In this document: positions 22,717-34,200 of the stretch, one piece after another
Layout of the letters: each line of letters starts with the position of its first letter
Position numbering within the stretch: the first letter of the stretch is position 1
Assembly (NCBI GenBank): GCA_964035545.1
Contig: OZ037765.1
Span: 13,324,698-13,388,697 of the forward strand
Length of the DNA stretch: 64,000 nucleotides
Source of the DNA: Bugula neritina
Taxonomy: Eukaryota > Bryozoa > Gymnolaemata > Cheilostomatida > Bugulidae
Reading direction: 5' to 3'
Notes under the pieces: generated by a model
Seen by the model: only the letters and a program-made list of their open reading frames with translations
Told to the model about the DNA's origin: nothing
The model's database searches: none
Position numbers and translations under genes: made by a program

Positions 22717-25700
22717 CTAAAATTTAAAAATATGTTCTGTTGGTATGTTCAATTGGCTGCAGTGATCTACCATAGCACCATTGAATTCCCGAGTACCACA
22801 TATCAACACTCTTGTAGATAGAGGATTTATAAGTTCCGAATCAATGTCATCTTTTGTTATTTTGCCACTGACCAAATTTTCACCATAACTTCTCTTTTTA
22901 TCTACTTCTTTTTCCTAAAGATATTAATGATATTGGTAATTTTATATACCAAAACACTGTAACATTGAACATGAAGATTGAACACCACACAAGCTTTATG
23001 GCCCACAGAGTTTAAAGAGACAAGCTAATTTTACTAACAGTTAGTAGTTCGCATTATGAAGATAATTTTAATAATGTATATTACCTGGCTCAAAAAAGTT
23101 TTGTATGTGAAGTTCCAATGACTAGCAACTTGTTTTAAATCAGAACTCAAAAGAATGTCTTCGTATGTTTTGCAGGCATAGAGTAGGCGTAATGTTGTAA
23201 TATCCCCATCATCTCTTACAATATCTTTGCATACATTTATCATTGGTGCTATGCCAGTGCCAGCTGCTAGCATTATGTACTTCATGTACTGAAATAATTA
23301 TAACAAATAAAAGCTCAGCAAACTCAGCAAAAATAACTCGTAGGTAGTAAAAATCTAGAGCCAGTGAATTTACTGCAGAACACACATGATTCAATAACTT
23401 AGGGGGGGGGGGGGGCAATATTTCTATTGAAGAGGACAGTAAAGAGCTTTGTAAATTATCAAAACTGAATAATATTTTTTGACTACCAATAATAAATAAC
23501 TGGATCAAAAAGCAAACTTCGTTTTGCTGTCTAGAACCAACAAATTTTAACAATCTGACAAAAATATTAATTTTCTCCAAGTGTGTGGCCAACATGTGGT
23601 CATACTCTTGCTTTGAAGCACCAAGTAAACTTCACATTTAATACTCAGATCTTTATGATTTTACAGTGCGCAACATGTTGCATCATTGGTAGTTAAAATA
23701 CATTCTCTATTTTGTGAATTATCTTCTCAACAAAAACTTCACTGTGACCGTGAAGTATTCTTAAACAGCTTACAAATTAACTCAATGCAAACAACTATCC
23801 TCTGTTGTTACATGCATAACATGAAATAATGATTTATTCATTATTTTACATAAATTAAGTAGACCAAAACCATCTTCTACAATGTAAAAGACATGTCGCT
23901 AATACATTCTTAAAAAATTATATAATTACAAATACCAAGTGTGTTGTAAAGCCAATAAATCTTAGCTACTATAAAGTGATGGTAATTGGACAATAAATAA
24001 ATTTGGGGCATTCTATATAAGATTGGTAAATCAGAATTAACTGTTTAATTTAGATATCGTTCCTAGTATTCAGCATAACTTAAACACAATGTGTGAGTTT
24101 CACTTGAACCTATAGTTACTAAGAATAGTTGAACCAGGCATTCTAGCATAACTAAATGTGGAAAAAAATCACTTGCAAGATTTGATCAGTGAATATCCTA
24201 ATTTGTGTACAGACAATAGAATTGATAGTATCTCAAAAACCCAGTTATGTACATACCCAACGAGAAGTTACTCTTGAGATCTTCTTATTTATTTTCTATT
24301 TGTTATTTAAACATTTTTCAAGTTTTAAAAGCCTTTCCAATGTAGCAGTATAATTAATGTCAAAGAAAAATATATAAATGAGACTTTACACGTTACCTTA
24401 TTAGGAGAATGAAGAAACATACCGTGAGGTCCCCTCCATTCCACCTCATCCCCAACTTGCCACTCAGTTTTGATATGTGACGTAATACAGCCATTGATAT
24501 AATGCTGTAACAGACCAAAAATCTCAAATTAGGAAATATTGGAAATTTGGAAATAAGAAAATATGGTTTTTTTCTGCATTAAACAACTATACCAAACTTA
24601 GACTACTTGCAAACTGAAAGCTGATGCTCAAGATGACTTGCTGCCTTGTCTTATCAGAAAAATGTTATTGAAAACATGCACACATTTTGTAGAAAAAATA
24701 AAAGTAGCATGAGTGATGGAAAGGTTTTAAAAATAGTTCAATACTTTATTAAATCAGTTTGAGACTCCAGATAATATTATCCAATTAGTAAATTTGATAG
24801 TTAATCGACTTTGAGAGATATACAAAGTTGATCGAAAACTCACACAAAATTACGAGAAATTACAAATAAAGTAGCTTGCCTTACAACACGCTCTTATATC
24901 ATAATTATATCAACAGGAAGGTTTTTCAACTATTGGATTTTATTCAATAATGTAATAAATTATTGATTTCGGAAAAGAAAGCAAAGTGACAAAGTGAGTA
25001 AGCATTCATGTTAATATGATGTCACCAGCACCTCTTCTGTAGGCAAACACGATTAACTTCTCTAAGCAAAGCCACTATCAAATATCAACTCTATCTTGAT
25101 AATCAAACAATGGAAAAAATCCACAGCATAGAAATTCAAATCAATCTTTTGTGTATATTTCCAACAACTATTTGATAATAATACAGCAATGAGCACCTAT
25201 AGTTCCAACTAAAAACTTAAATGCCAAAAAATAAATGGGGCAACGACGATTCATATTAAAATTGGATTTGTGACCTCGTAATTCATATTAAAAAAAAAGT
25301 AATTTTTGTAATTTAACAAACTGGAAATTTGCAAAATAAAAATTATTTAAGGATGAATATGTAAAGATAAACTGAAATGAATTACTGTTGCAAGGAATGC
25401 TAAAATTTTCCAGACATTATGCATATATAATACATATGCAAACATCATATATAATATATAATACACAGTACTAACCTTGATAAGCACTTTAAAAGTCAAT
25501 TCCTGTGGGTTTGGTACAGCTATAGGAGTATACTGCCTGGTCACAGAAATACCTTCAATTAACTCTCTAAAAAAAGAAAACAATGTCCTCATCACAACAC
25601 ATGAGAAGGAAATGCATAATATACTGAAGCTCTATACACAATCATAGGCATGTATTGTATAAAATGTATTATTGAATTCATGTAAATTGAAAAGCACTTG

Positions 25701-26216
25701 AATGGCTGGTTTTTTAAATGTCAACAATTAGTAGTGGTGGTAGCAGTAGCAGCAGTAGTATAGTTAGAAGTGGGTGTGGAACCTGTAGTGTGGTCATACA
25801 CTACTGATACGAAACGAAAGTATTACCTGAGAATAAGGTGTTGACCAGGTTTAATTTCAACATATCCGAGGCTATCAAATGTATACACAAATGTGTTATG
25901 GTTTACAGATTTTATATCAAGAAGCCTACACTTGGTGTAGGTATCTGGTGTTATGGAACTTTTTGGAGCCTAAAATATTTATGTATTAAATTTGACAGTG
26001 TTAACAGAATATAGGTATGATCATATAGTGGTATCAAATTTGTATTTAGTGCAAACCAACAGCGGCATGAAATACCTGCCCAAGTAAAATATTGTTGCAC
26101 TCGTTCTCCCAGATCTTCAACTCCTGTTCATAGATATCTTTAACACAAAGATCACAGCCAGAGTTGCAACAGTCCGACTCACTTGGCGGCTTTGGGCGAG
26201 GTGGCAGAGTTGTCAT
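22717..26216 (-). CDS. CYB5RL: NADH-cytochrome b5 reductase-like protein (CYB5RL)
   Basis: FAD-dependent reductase that would pass electrons from NADH to a one-electron acceptor; the physiological partner of CYB5RL is not established. Six coding exons in transcript order: 26216-26076, 25969-25827, 25566-25476, 24504-24397, 23288-23085 and 22914-22717 (TAG), 294 residues. The N-terminus has the oxidoreductase-like Cys motif (PPRPKPPSESDCCNSGCDLC), which marks CYB5RL among b5 reductases. The FAD part has EIKPGQHLIL, then RQYTPI and WRGPHGMF. The NADH part has AAGTGIAPM and a C-terminal VLICGTREF, where the usual CGPP is CGTR. The chain ends HIFKF, like the family's VFxF end. I start at the ATG within the exon whose acceptor ends at 26253; an upstream 5' UTR exon around 27250-27420 is possible. 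The gene is convergent with the MADF gene. Confidence 0.93.
23402..23415 (+). repeat. G14 homopolymer in a CYB5RL intron
   Basis: Fourteen consecutive G on the plus strand (C in the CYB5RL transcript) in otherwise AT-rich intron DNA. The length is prone to sequencing and replication error. Confidence 0.9.
25731..25761 (+). repeat. imperfect (AGN) trinucleotide repeat
   Basis: A run of GTAGTGGTGGTAGCAGTAGC-type triplets lies in a CYB5RL intron. It is too impure and short to be more than a decayed microsatellite. Confidence 0.6.
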
Positions 26217-26753
26217 GTTTCTCTGGTGCAAGCTTCGGCCAAAACTTATAGCCTGACAGAAATTTATAACAAAGGGAAACATCAGTGTTTTAGGGATTCA
26301 TGGTTGCTCAAAATAATTATAATTGAACCCTAAATTTAGTGATGATAACTTTAAACTAGATATAATTAGGCAAAAACACAAACAATTGAATGCTATTAAT
26401 TAAAAAAAGGTAAACATCAAAATTATCTGGTATAGAAGATGAAATTACCCGTTTTAGTGGACATTGAACTGTTCTATATATAACACTCCATCCCATAGGA
26501 AGCATATATCAGTCTACAAAATACCATATCAAAATTTTTTTGTTTTAATGTTAATAGCAACAGATTAGAAAATGCAAACAGCTAACATTTATAATTAACA
26601 GTCTGGTTGTTAAGATAAAGGAAATTGATTTATTAATTGTTTGAAACTGTGAGCATAAAAGCTATTGCTAATAATGCATATTTTCTAACATTCACCTATA
26701 CATGATATGTTATCGTCTAGCTATCACTAGAACTTTCCTTCTCACTTATGTCA

Positions 26754-26820
26754 GGGTGCTGCAGTTGGTAAAAATGTTTGCTTTTCAAACAAGAAGTTGT
26801 GAGTTCAAATCTCTATCAGT
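26754..26820 (+). mobile_element. tRNA-like SINE head
   Basis: An A-box-like stretch (gcagttggtaaaaatg) is followed by a B box (gagttcaaatctc) at tRNA spacing. The acceptor and T stems pair only partly, so this is a tRNA-derived SINE or tRNA pseudogene, not a working tRNA. It lies just upstream of the CYB5RL start exon. Confidence 0.5.
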
Positions 26821-27836
26821 TTTGCCCTCTGTCATGCTGCTATAGATGTCTTCAAGCATTATTTGTTAACTGATATTTTGTATGCTATGCTACTATAATA
26901 TGATACACTGCATATATAGTACCCAGCTTCCTTGCAATGTTAGTTAGGGCTCAATATTGCCTTGTGTTGAATACTTGCTTGTATTCTACCTTTTTCGTAT
27001 TTATAATATCTTTTTTATTTCCATACATAGCATATTATACATCATAATGGCAACATTAAATAGACACTTATGAAGGCTATGCACCATGATACAGGACATA
27101 CATTTAACTACTGGAGATGATATATAATTATCTTAATAATGGCATACATACTTCCACATATGAACTTTCGTACTAGGACTTCTAGCCTAAGAATTATAAA
27201 TTTTTACTCTTTAGCTTTAAGATACTTATCACTTTCGTTAATCTTACCGTTATGTTGAGTGACAGAGCACTGAATACAAGGAGTAAGCAATGAGAGAACC
27301 TTCTGTATTGACTTGGCAGCTTTAGAACAGAACCTCCTATCCCTTGGAGTCCGCACTGAGCATGTGACTAAAGAGAACAATAATACTGGTGGGTACAATC
27401 CAACTACCATCAAATTATACATGCATAGAATATTATAATTGTCTGCATATCCTGTGTTATATTAGGTGCTTAGTATCTGAAAACCCCCAGTACTCAATAT
27501 AACAATGCTAAGCCGCAGTCAAATAAAGATATACTTCACATAATAACTGAAAATTTTTTTCAATTGAGGCTCAGGGTAGAAGTAGAGCTGTGTGTGGAGC
27601 TTTTAATTTTCGTTTCATACAAAATATTGTTATGATTTTGCGGGTTTAATGAAACAGATTAAGTAGTCTGCATGCCAGTACTATTATTTGCTGAATAAAA
27701 GTCTCCTTTCAATGTTGATTCTAATAGCCTTTATTTGTATATAGTTGTTGCCTCTTCGAGCTCCAGTGTAAGACTGATTTGATACTGGAGATGCTCGCCT
27801 TTATATACTGCAAAAAGTTCCTGCCACTATGGAGGT

Positions 27837-27969
27837 CCGAAACTCGGAGTTCCGGCTGCCGATTTCGGAGTTCTGCTTGCCGACTTCGGAAGAATCCGTC
27901 CGAAATCGGACACATCCTTCCGAAGTCGGACATACCCCTTCCGAAATCGGCCCTGGGTTCCGACTTCGG
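27837..27969. repeat. array of palindromic CCGANNTCGG decamers
   Basis: Six decamers of the form CCGANNTCGG start at 27859, 27880, 27900, 27920, 27941 and 27960, and an imperfect one (CCGAAACTCGG) starts at 27837. Start-to-start spacing is 22, 21, 20, 20, 21 and 19 bp, about two helical turns. The central pair is AA/TT or AG/CT. The block is GC- and CpG-rich in an AT-rich intergenic region. It leaves several frames open (27801-28085 minus, 27779-28032 plus), which I treat as a by-product of the repeat and not as genes. Confidence 0.9.
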
Positions 27970-28734
27970 CCGAACCTCAGCTCACATAAATTATTGCAGA
28001 TTACTATAAAAAGAAGTGGCGGGGAAACATAACTCCAAAAACTATTACAGTAACTCAAAAACAAACAATAAAAATAGGAAGGCAATTCACAATTATTACG
28101 CTATTCACTACGCTAAGAGCTTAGCTATAATTACAACATTTAACAGTATTTACAAAGTTACGCCAAGTCCATTATAATAGTGACGCGATATAATTACTAG
28201 AGCGTTAAAATCCATTACATTATACTACAGTAAAAGTGGATAGTGATCCAATATAATATGCCACATATACCTGATACTTGATAGACAAAAAAACTTAGCC
28301 AGAAACATTGAATTTGATTCTTGTGAAACAAGCTTCATTAAGGGTAAAATTTTTCATCAAGCAATTCAAGTTACCTTGATTTTAATACCATTCAACTTAT
28401 TTATTGTTTTTAGTTTCTTTTTTGAAATTTTAATTGGTATGCATCAAATTACACGGTAAATGGTAATACTACTAGTAATGTTAACTCCAACCATTTGATA
28501 TAAATATTTTATAAATTAAAATATATTACTACAATCATACATAATGATATTTATTGAAATTGTTTTACTATTACTTGGACTAAGTCTAATCAACTAAAAT
28601 TAATCAAAAACTGGAAAACAAAACAAAATGTTTAAAATTAAATTTAATATGTAAAATCTTAATCAATCACTATGACTATCAGCACTTTTTAAAAATACTA
28701 AATAATATTATTGTCGAATATTATACTTGAAGAT

Positions 28735-28880
28735 AGTCGAACTCAAAGTCAATGCCATAGGACATAGACTGATAGAGTATCATAGTGATACTGTCATACT
28801 CATACTGATAGTCATACTGATACTGATATTGATACTCATACTCCGTCATACTCATAGTAATAGTGACACCCATACTAGGC
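28735..28880 (+). repeat. degenerate ATACTG/ATACTC hexamer repeat
   Basis: Words such as atactgatagtcatactgat recur for about 145 bp with many substitutions. The open frame across it (Ile/Leu runs) reflects the repeat, not a protein. Confidence 0.7.
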
Positions 28881-29171
28881 CTGGCTTAACTTTAAACTTT
28901 CTCAAGGTTGATATTCACTATTACTATTAGTATTAGTAATGCTAATACTAATAGTGTTAAGTATTCACTTTCACTTTCAGTCGCCGAGTCATCACTCATC
29001 AGTCATCAGTCAAGTCACAAGTGTCAATTTGAATTTGATTTTAAATTTTGAACATTTGCAATATTGCGGTTGTCAGTTCTAACTTAAATTGTTATCATTA
29101 CATTTATTCATAATCTATAGGTAGAGATTTAACTTTATACATAAGTTAATAATTAATTAGTTATAATAAGT

Positions 29172-29205
29172 TATTATAATTATTATTATTATTATTATTA
29201 CTATT
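29172..29205 (+). repeat. (ATT)n microsatellite
   Basis: Seven to eight near-perfect ATT units, flanked by degenerate TAT/ACT triplets. Confidence 0.8.
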
Positions 29206-29584
29206 AGTATTACATTTATCTGCAACTTTGTTTTCCACATAAACTGTTTAAATGGTTACGCTAAAATAAAGTTTTATATATGATAGCGGTTAATGTTTCT
29301 ACATTTCTTTTCGTTTCCGTATTTCTTTCAATGAAAATCGAGAAAAAATATTATAATATTATAGCATGAAAGCTTAGTTATTTTAAATTTCTACGGTTTA
29401 AATAAAATTATTTTCAATATTTTAGTTATTTATGTTTAGATATAACAAAAATCAATTATCATGTATTATTTGATAATAACCATAATGAAAATGTGTTTAA
29501 TAATAAGTATAACTATGATTATATTTATTGATTTTGAATTTGATGAAATTGATAGTCATAATGATAATATTAATATTAATAAAT

Positions 29585-29790
29585 TAAATATATACTTATC
29601 CTTATAGTATACTAAATACTAATAGTAATACTAATAGTAATACTTAGTATCATACTAATACTTATGTTATACGATTACCAATAGTTAAAATGATAGAAAT
29701 CTTATACTTATAGTTATAGTAATTATAGTGATATGCTTATACTTACAGTTATACTTATAGTTATAGTGATACCACAGTGATGCTGAATCT
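29585..29790 (+). repeat. degenerate TACTAATAG / TTATAGTTATAC repeats
   Basis: Alternating words actaatagtaatac and acttatagttatag recur across about 200 bp. The style resembles the 28735 block, suggesting the same slippage-prone sequence type. Confidence 0.6.
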
Positions 29791-31289
29791 GCTAATGATC
29801 CTGATCGTGACATTCATATTCATATTGATAATGAATCATAATCACTTCAAGATGATAATATTCATATTGATGTTCATGTTGAAATTCATAACCAGATGAT
29901 GATTATAATGATTATGATCGCACGCTCAATGGAGTAATAAAAGTCTACATATTGCAATAGATAATTATTTTAATATAATAAATTTATTAATATAGATATG
30001 TATTAGTATTTATTTTACTGTAATATCAACGACATTAATAATGACATAATCATAATGTATGTGCAATTATCCCGCTACCCGAACAGGTGAGAATAGAGAA
30101 AAATATATGCAATTAATGAATTATATTTATTATCATGACTGCAATATTATTGCTTCAACACTTGGCACTTTTTCTCGACACAAAACCTTTTAGCCCTTTT
30201 TATGCTACAGTTATTCAGTCAGAATTTTACATAATTCAATATCGGAAATGAAAGTCCTCTTTTTATACTTATATTTTAATGTAACGTCACACGTCTCTTA
30301 TTTTGCCAACATAATAGTGATGGATCATCATCGTGATCATGGGGCATGAAATTTAGTCTCAAGCTGTTGTTTTTTATTTAATGAAATGATTCTGTTTCAG
30401 TTAGAATTACATTATCTTATATTGATATCAACATCTAAGATTTTTTGTCTTAGTTATCAGGCTAAATTGGAGCGAAAATTTAAAGGCAAGCAAATTCAGA
30501 GCATAGTTGTATTGAACACATAATCATAAACGATAAATTTTTTTGAACGTCTCATCGAATAAAGTTTCTTGCCAATTATCTTTTCTACCAGGCTGCAGCA
30601 TCAGGATCAGCTTACCCAAATTATTTAAAGACAGGTGTGTGCAAAAAATCTGCTTTAAAATGTATACGATTTACTGAGTTTAACACTGTATTTAAGCTGT
30701 AGCCATTTAGTTTCTGGAGATTTCAATATTGCATAAGTGTCATCAGGTAGCCTTGCTTTAACTTGGCATTGGTTTAAATTGAAGTCAATTCAATTTTTAT
30801 GATGTGACTTGTTTAGGTATGACTTGACTCGCTGTGAGTTTCACTCAGCTTTGTTGTTACTAAACATTGTGCTATCAATAGATTTCTTGATTGCTTGTTT
30901 GCCTACAGATATTTATTAAACTATTCATTGATTCATGTTTACCAATGATTAGTTATTCTCAATATAGCAATGTTCATGTGATAATGTGATAGTCTAATGA
31001 TTAGATGTTACTTAAAGTTGCTTTTTATAAGGTTGTTCATTTTACTTGTAACTGTCAAGTACAAAAAGTACATTTGTGAATGCCATATAGTTTGAAGTGT
31101 AAGCAAGCTTGAAAATTTTGTCAATCTGAAAGATAATTTAGTACAATTTGTCTTGATCTAATTATTTTTTGCAGGTTTTAATGTCAAAATACAATATCTG
31201 TATCATTTTAGCTAGTTTAGATTGAATAATTCTCTATATGTATGCATAATGCTTTGAATAGTATATTTATTTTTGTTTAGATAAGGGCT

Positions 31290-34200
31290 ATGGCTCAAAC
31301 TGTAGCTCTGATGGTTGCAGAAAAGCCTAGCCTGGCATTAGCCTTGGCTAAAATCTTAGCTGGTGGCACTGGCCTGTCTTCTAGAAAAGGCTCTAATGGA
31401 GCATGCTCCGTTCATGAATGGAGCGGACGGTTCCGTGGTGAAAATGTTGATTTCAAGATGACGTCTGTGTGTGGTCATGTCATGACTTGTGATTTTCCTC
31501 CAAAATATAATAATTGGGACAAAGTTGATCCTGTAAGCTTTAATTAAACTCTAACTACTGTAAAATGTATCAGTAATGTTTTCAATTTTAGTTAAATAAG
31601 GCAGAAATTATTTTTGAGTTCTAGTTGGGGTTTGTGATAGATTGGAAAAAGTTCAAATTTTTCACTTGTTTAACTTTGATAGTAGTTATTATCTTGTGCT
31701 GTTGGGATTTTAATTTGCTTAACATTTTATGATGATTCTTACATTTTGAATTACAGAGCTGAATAATCTGAGAACGTTAATCTTTTTTGTGTTTCCTGTA
31801 TTTTTAATGTTAGTTGGTTGGTAAATATGTTTTAAAACTGTTGGATTTTTTATTAGTTGATATAGATGTATACCAATCAAAGCTGTTGTGCGAAGGTAAA
31901 ACCCATTGGCATAAATGTTATTAGTTAATAATATAATACATACATTCATATTGTGCTATGTATCTTGTTTTATGCTATGATTGAAGGTAGAGCTGTTTCT
32001 TGCTGAAACACTAAAAAAAGAGGCTACAGAGAAACTGCATATGCCTCAGTTCTTGGCAAAGGAAGGCAGGGGTGTGGATTACTTGATCCTCTGGCTAGAC
32101 TGTGATAAAGAAGGGGAGAATATCTGCTTTGAAGTGATTGATTGCATTAAACCTGTCATGAAAAAAAGAACTGGGCAGGTATTACAGTAGAAGACTGCCA
32201 ATCTGCAGCTAGTAGTATGTAAATAGAAGTTTTTGAAATATAGCAGCTCAATAATTTTAGTCTGAGTTTTTATATGAAAAATATCATCAAATTAATGTAT
32301 ATTTATATTTCATTTTCTTTTGCTATAAGTGTTTATCTACTCAAGGTATTGTGATTGAGTAATATTTGTTAAATACTTTATTAGACTATTTTCCGGGCCA
32401 AGTTCAGTGCTATTACCGACAGAGATATCAAAGATGCAATGACCAAGCTAGTAGCTCCTAACAAAGACGAGTCTCTTTCCGTTGATGCAAGACAAGAATT
32501 AGACTTGCGTGTTGGCTGCGCCTTCACCAGATTCCAAACTAAGTTTTTTCAAGTATTTATATTTCAACCTCAAACTACTTAATCACAGTTTTTTTATCAA
32601 TTTTTAATAAATACCCAACTTATAATGGAACTTATAAGTTTCAACTTTGAACTTTCAAGCTAGCTCAGTTATTAAACTGTGTGTTGCAGCAGCTAAGAGT
32701 AACATAATGAAAGTTAGCAATAATTAGTATTAGTTTTATAATACTATAGATTTCTGGACATATTTGCACAAAATTTATTATGAAACAAAATTGTTTGAGC
32801 ATACAACTTTTAGACAGTCTGTAGAGGACAGCTAAGATATATGTATAAATATTTTAATACTGCATAGATAGTGTGCCAGGAATTTTTTAATAATAAGAAG
32901 TTTTTCTGTTGTATATTTTTGTTAATAGAGATAATTTCCAATTATAAATTTCAGGGGAAATACGGAAATTTAGACAGCACAGTTATATCATACGGGCCTT
33001 GCCAGACTCCCACCCTAGGGTTCTGTGTAGCTAGACATGATGAAATACAGTCATTTAAACCAGAATCCTATTGGGTGCTGCAGCCACAAGTGAGCCTCTA
33101 TTCTATAGTTATAAATTTATGTATTTTACCAAATATTTAACTATAGGGAAGTAAATCTGAGTCTTTACTATCAGATACAAAAAAAAACATTTTATATGCC
33201 CCTCTCCCGATGGTTATATTTATCACTTTTAACATTTTCATAAATGGCAATAGTTTTTTTGCAACGAAACAGCACTGCCAATGTTGAAACTGCATACCAT
33301 GATTTTTTTTTAATTTCAAGTACCAGACACAGTTTTTTTTATTGTTTTTTCATTTATCTTACGGTTCTACTTGGGAAATATTATCACCAATACCTGTTTT
33401 GCCTTGTTTTAGGTTACACACAATAAATCAAACATGAGTATGAAACTGGACTGGGAAAGAGTTCGAATGTTTGATAAAGACATTGCTCAAATGTTTCATA
33501 GTAACATCAGTGGAGTGAAGGAAGCCAAGTGAGCACAACTCTTTAATATGCAAACCTTCTTCAACCTTTTCACTGTCACCTACCATACTATCTACTTTCA
33601 TTACTTCTATTATTGTGTTATATTTCTTATGCTTGAATTAGCTTTTATTTTATGGGAAGAAACTGGGGAAAGCACTGTTTGTAGACATAGTGTTGTTTTA
33701 TTAATGTTATTTAAAATTCTCATTTATATCTAGCAGGGATTTGTCTTTAGGAAAATCCAAATGTGCCATCTCCAAACTTACAATTGCTTTTAAGATATCC
33801 TTTTGCATATTTATTTTAAATGCCATTCATAGTGCTTAGTTGTTTTGTGCAAATTATACTTTGTTGTATTAATCTAGTTTGGAGCATGAAAACTAGCAAT
33901 CTGGGATAAATGGGACCATTGCATTCAGTAATAGTAGTTTAGCAACCTTATGGTGGATATTATTATAGCTCAACTTTTTCCAACCACCACCTTAGTTTTG
34001 GCTGTTGGTGTGAGAGTAACAAACAAATGATTTTTTAATTTTTTTTAGTTGAGGGCAAAAACGTCTTAACCAGACAAAGCCTACAAACATGTTACATAAG
34101 AATGTTTAGTTGTCTAGCATTTTTATTTGCAGCGAAAGTTTATCTTTCCTTTTTAAAAGAAAAAACCTTTTCCGCTGCAACTTTTTTATAGAGTTTCTTT

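Larger units (their letters stand above)
27970..31280. other. intergenic DNA upstream of TOP3B
   Basis: No coding exon is supported. The interval holds several decayed short tandem repeats, listed separately, and long A/T-rich stretches. A stretch ending at 30633 (ttaaagacag|gtgtgt) resembles a donor site and could be the end of a non-coding first exon of TOP3B, whose ATG exon has its own acceptor at 31280. That is inference only. Confidence 0.4.

Noticed and set aside
27204-27422. Minus-strand open frame with a donor at its end as the first coding exon of CYB5RL
   Set aside because: It ends in phase 1, but the next exon must be entered in phase 0 to read the PPRPKPPSE Cys motif. A 5' UTR role remains possible.
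27779-28085. Overlapping open frames on both strands in the GC-rich block
   Set aside because: They arise because palindromic decamers lack stop codons in several frames; no splice sites or homology.
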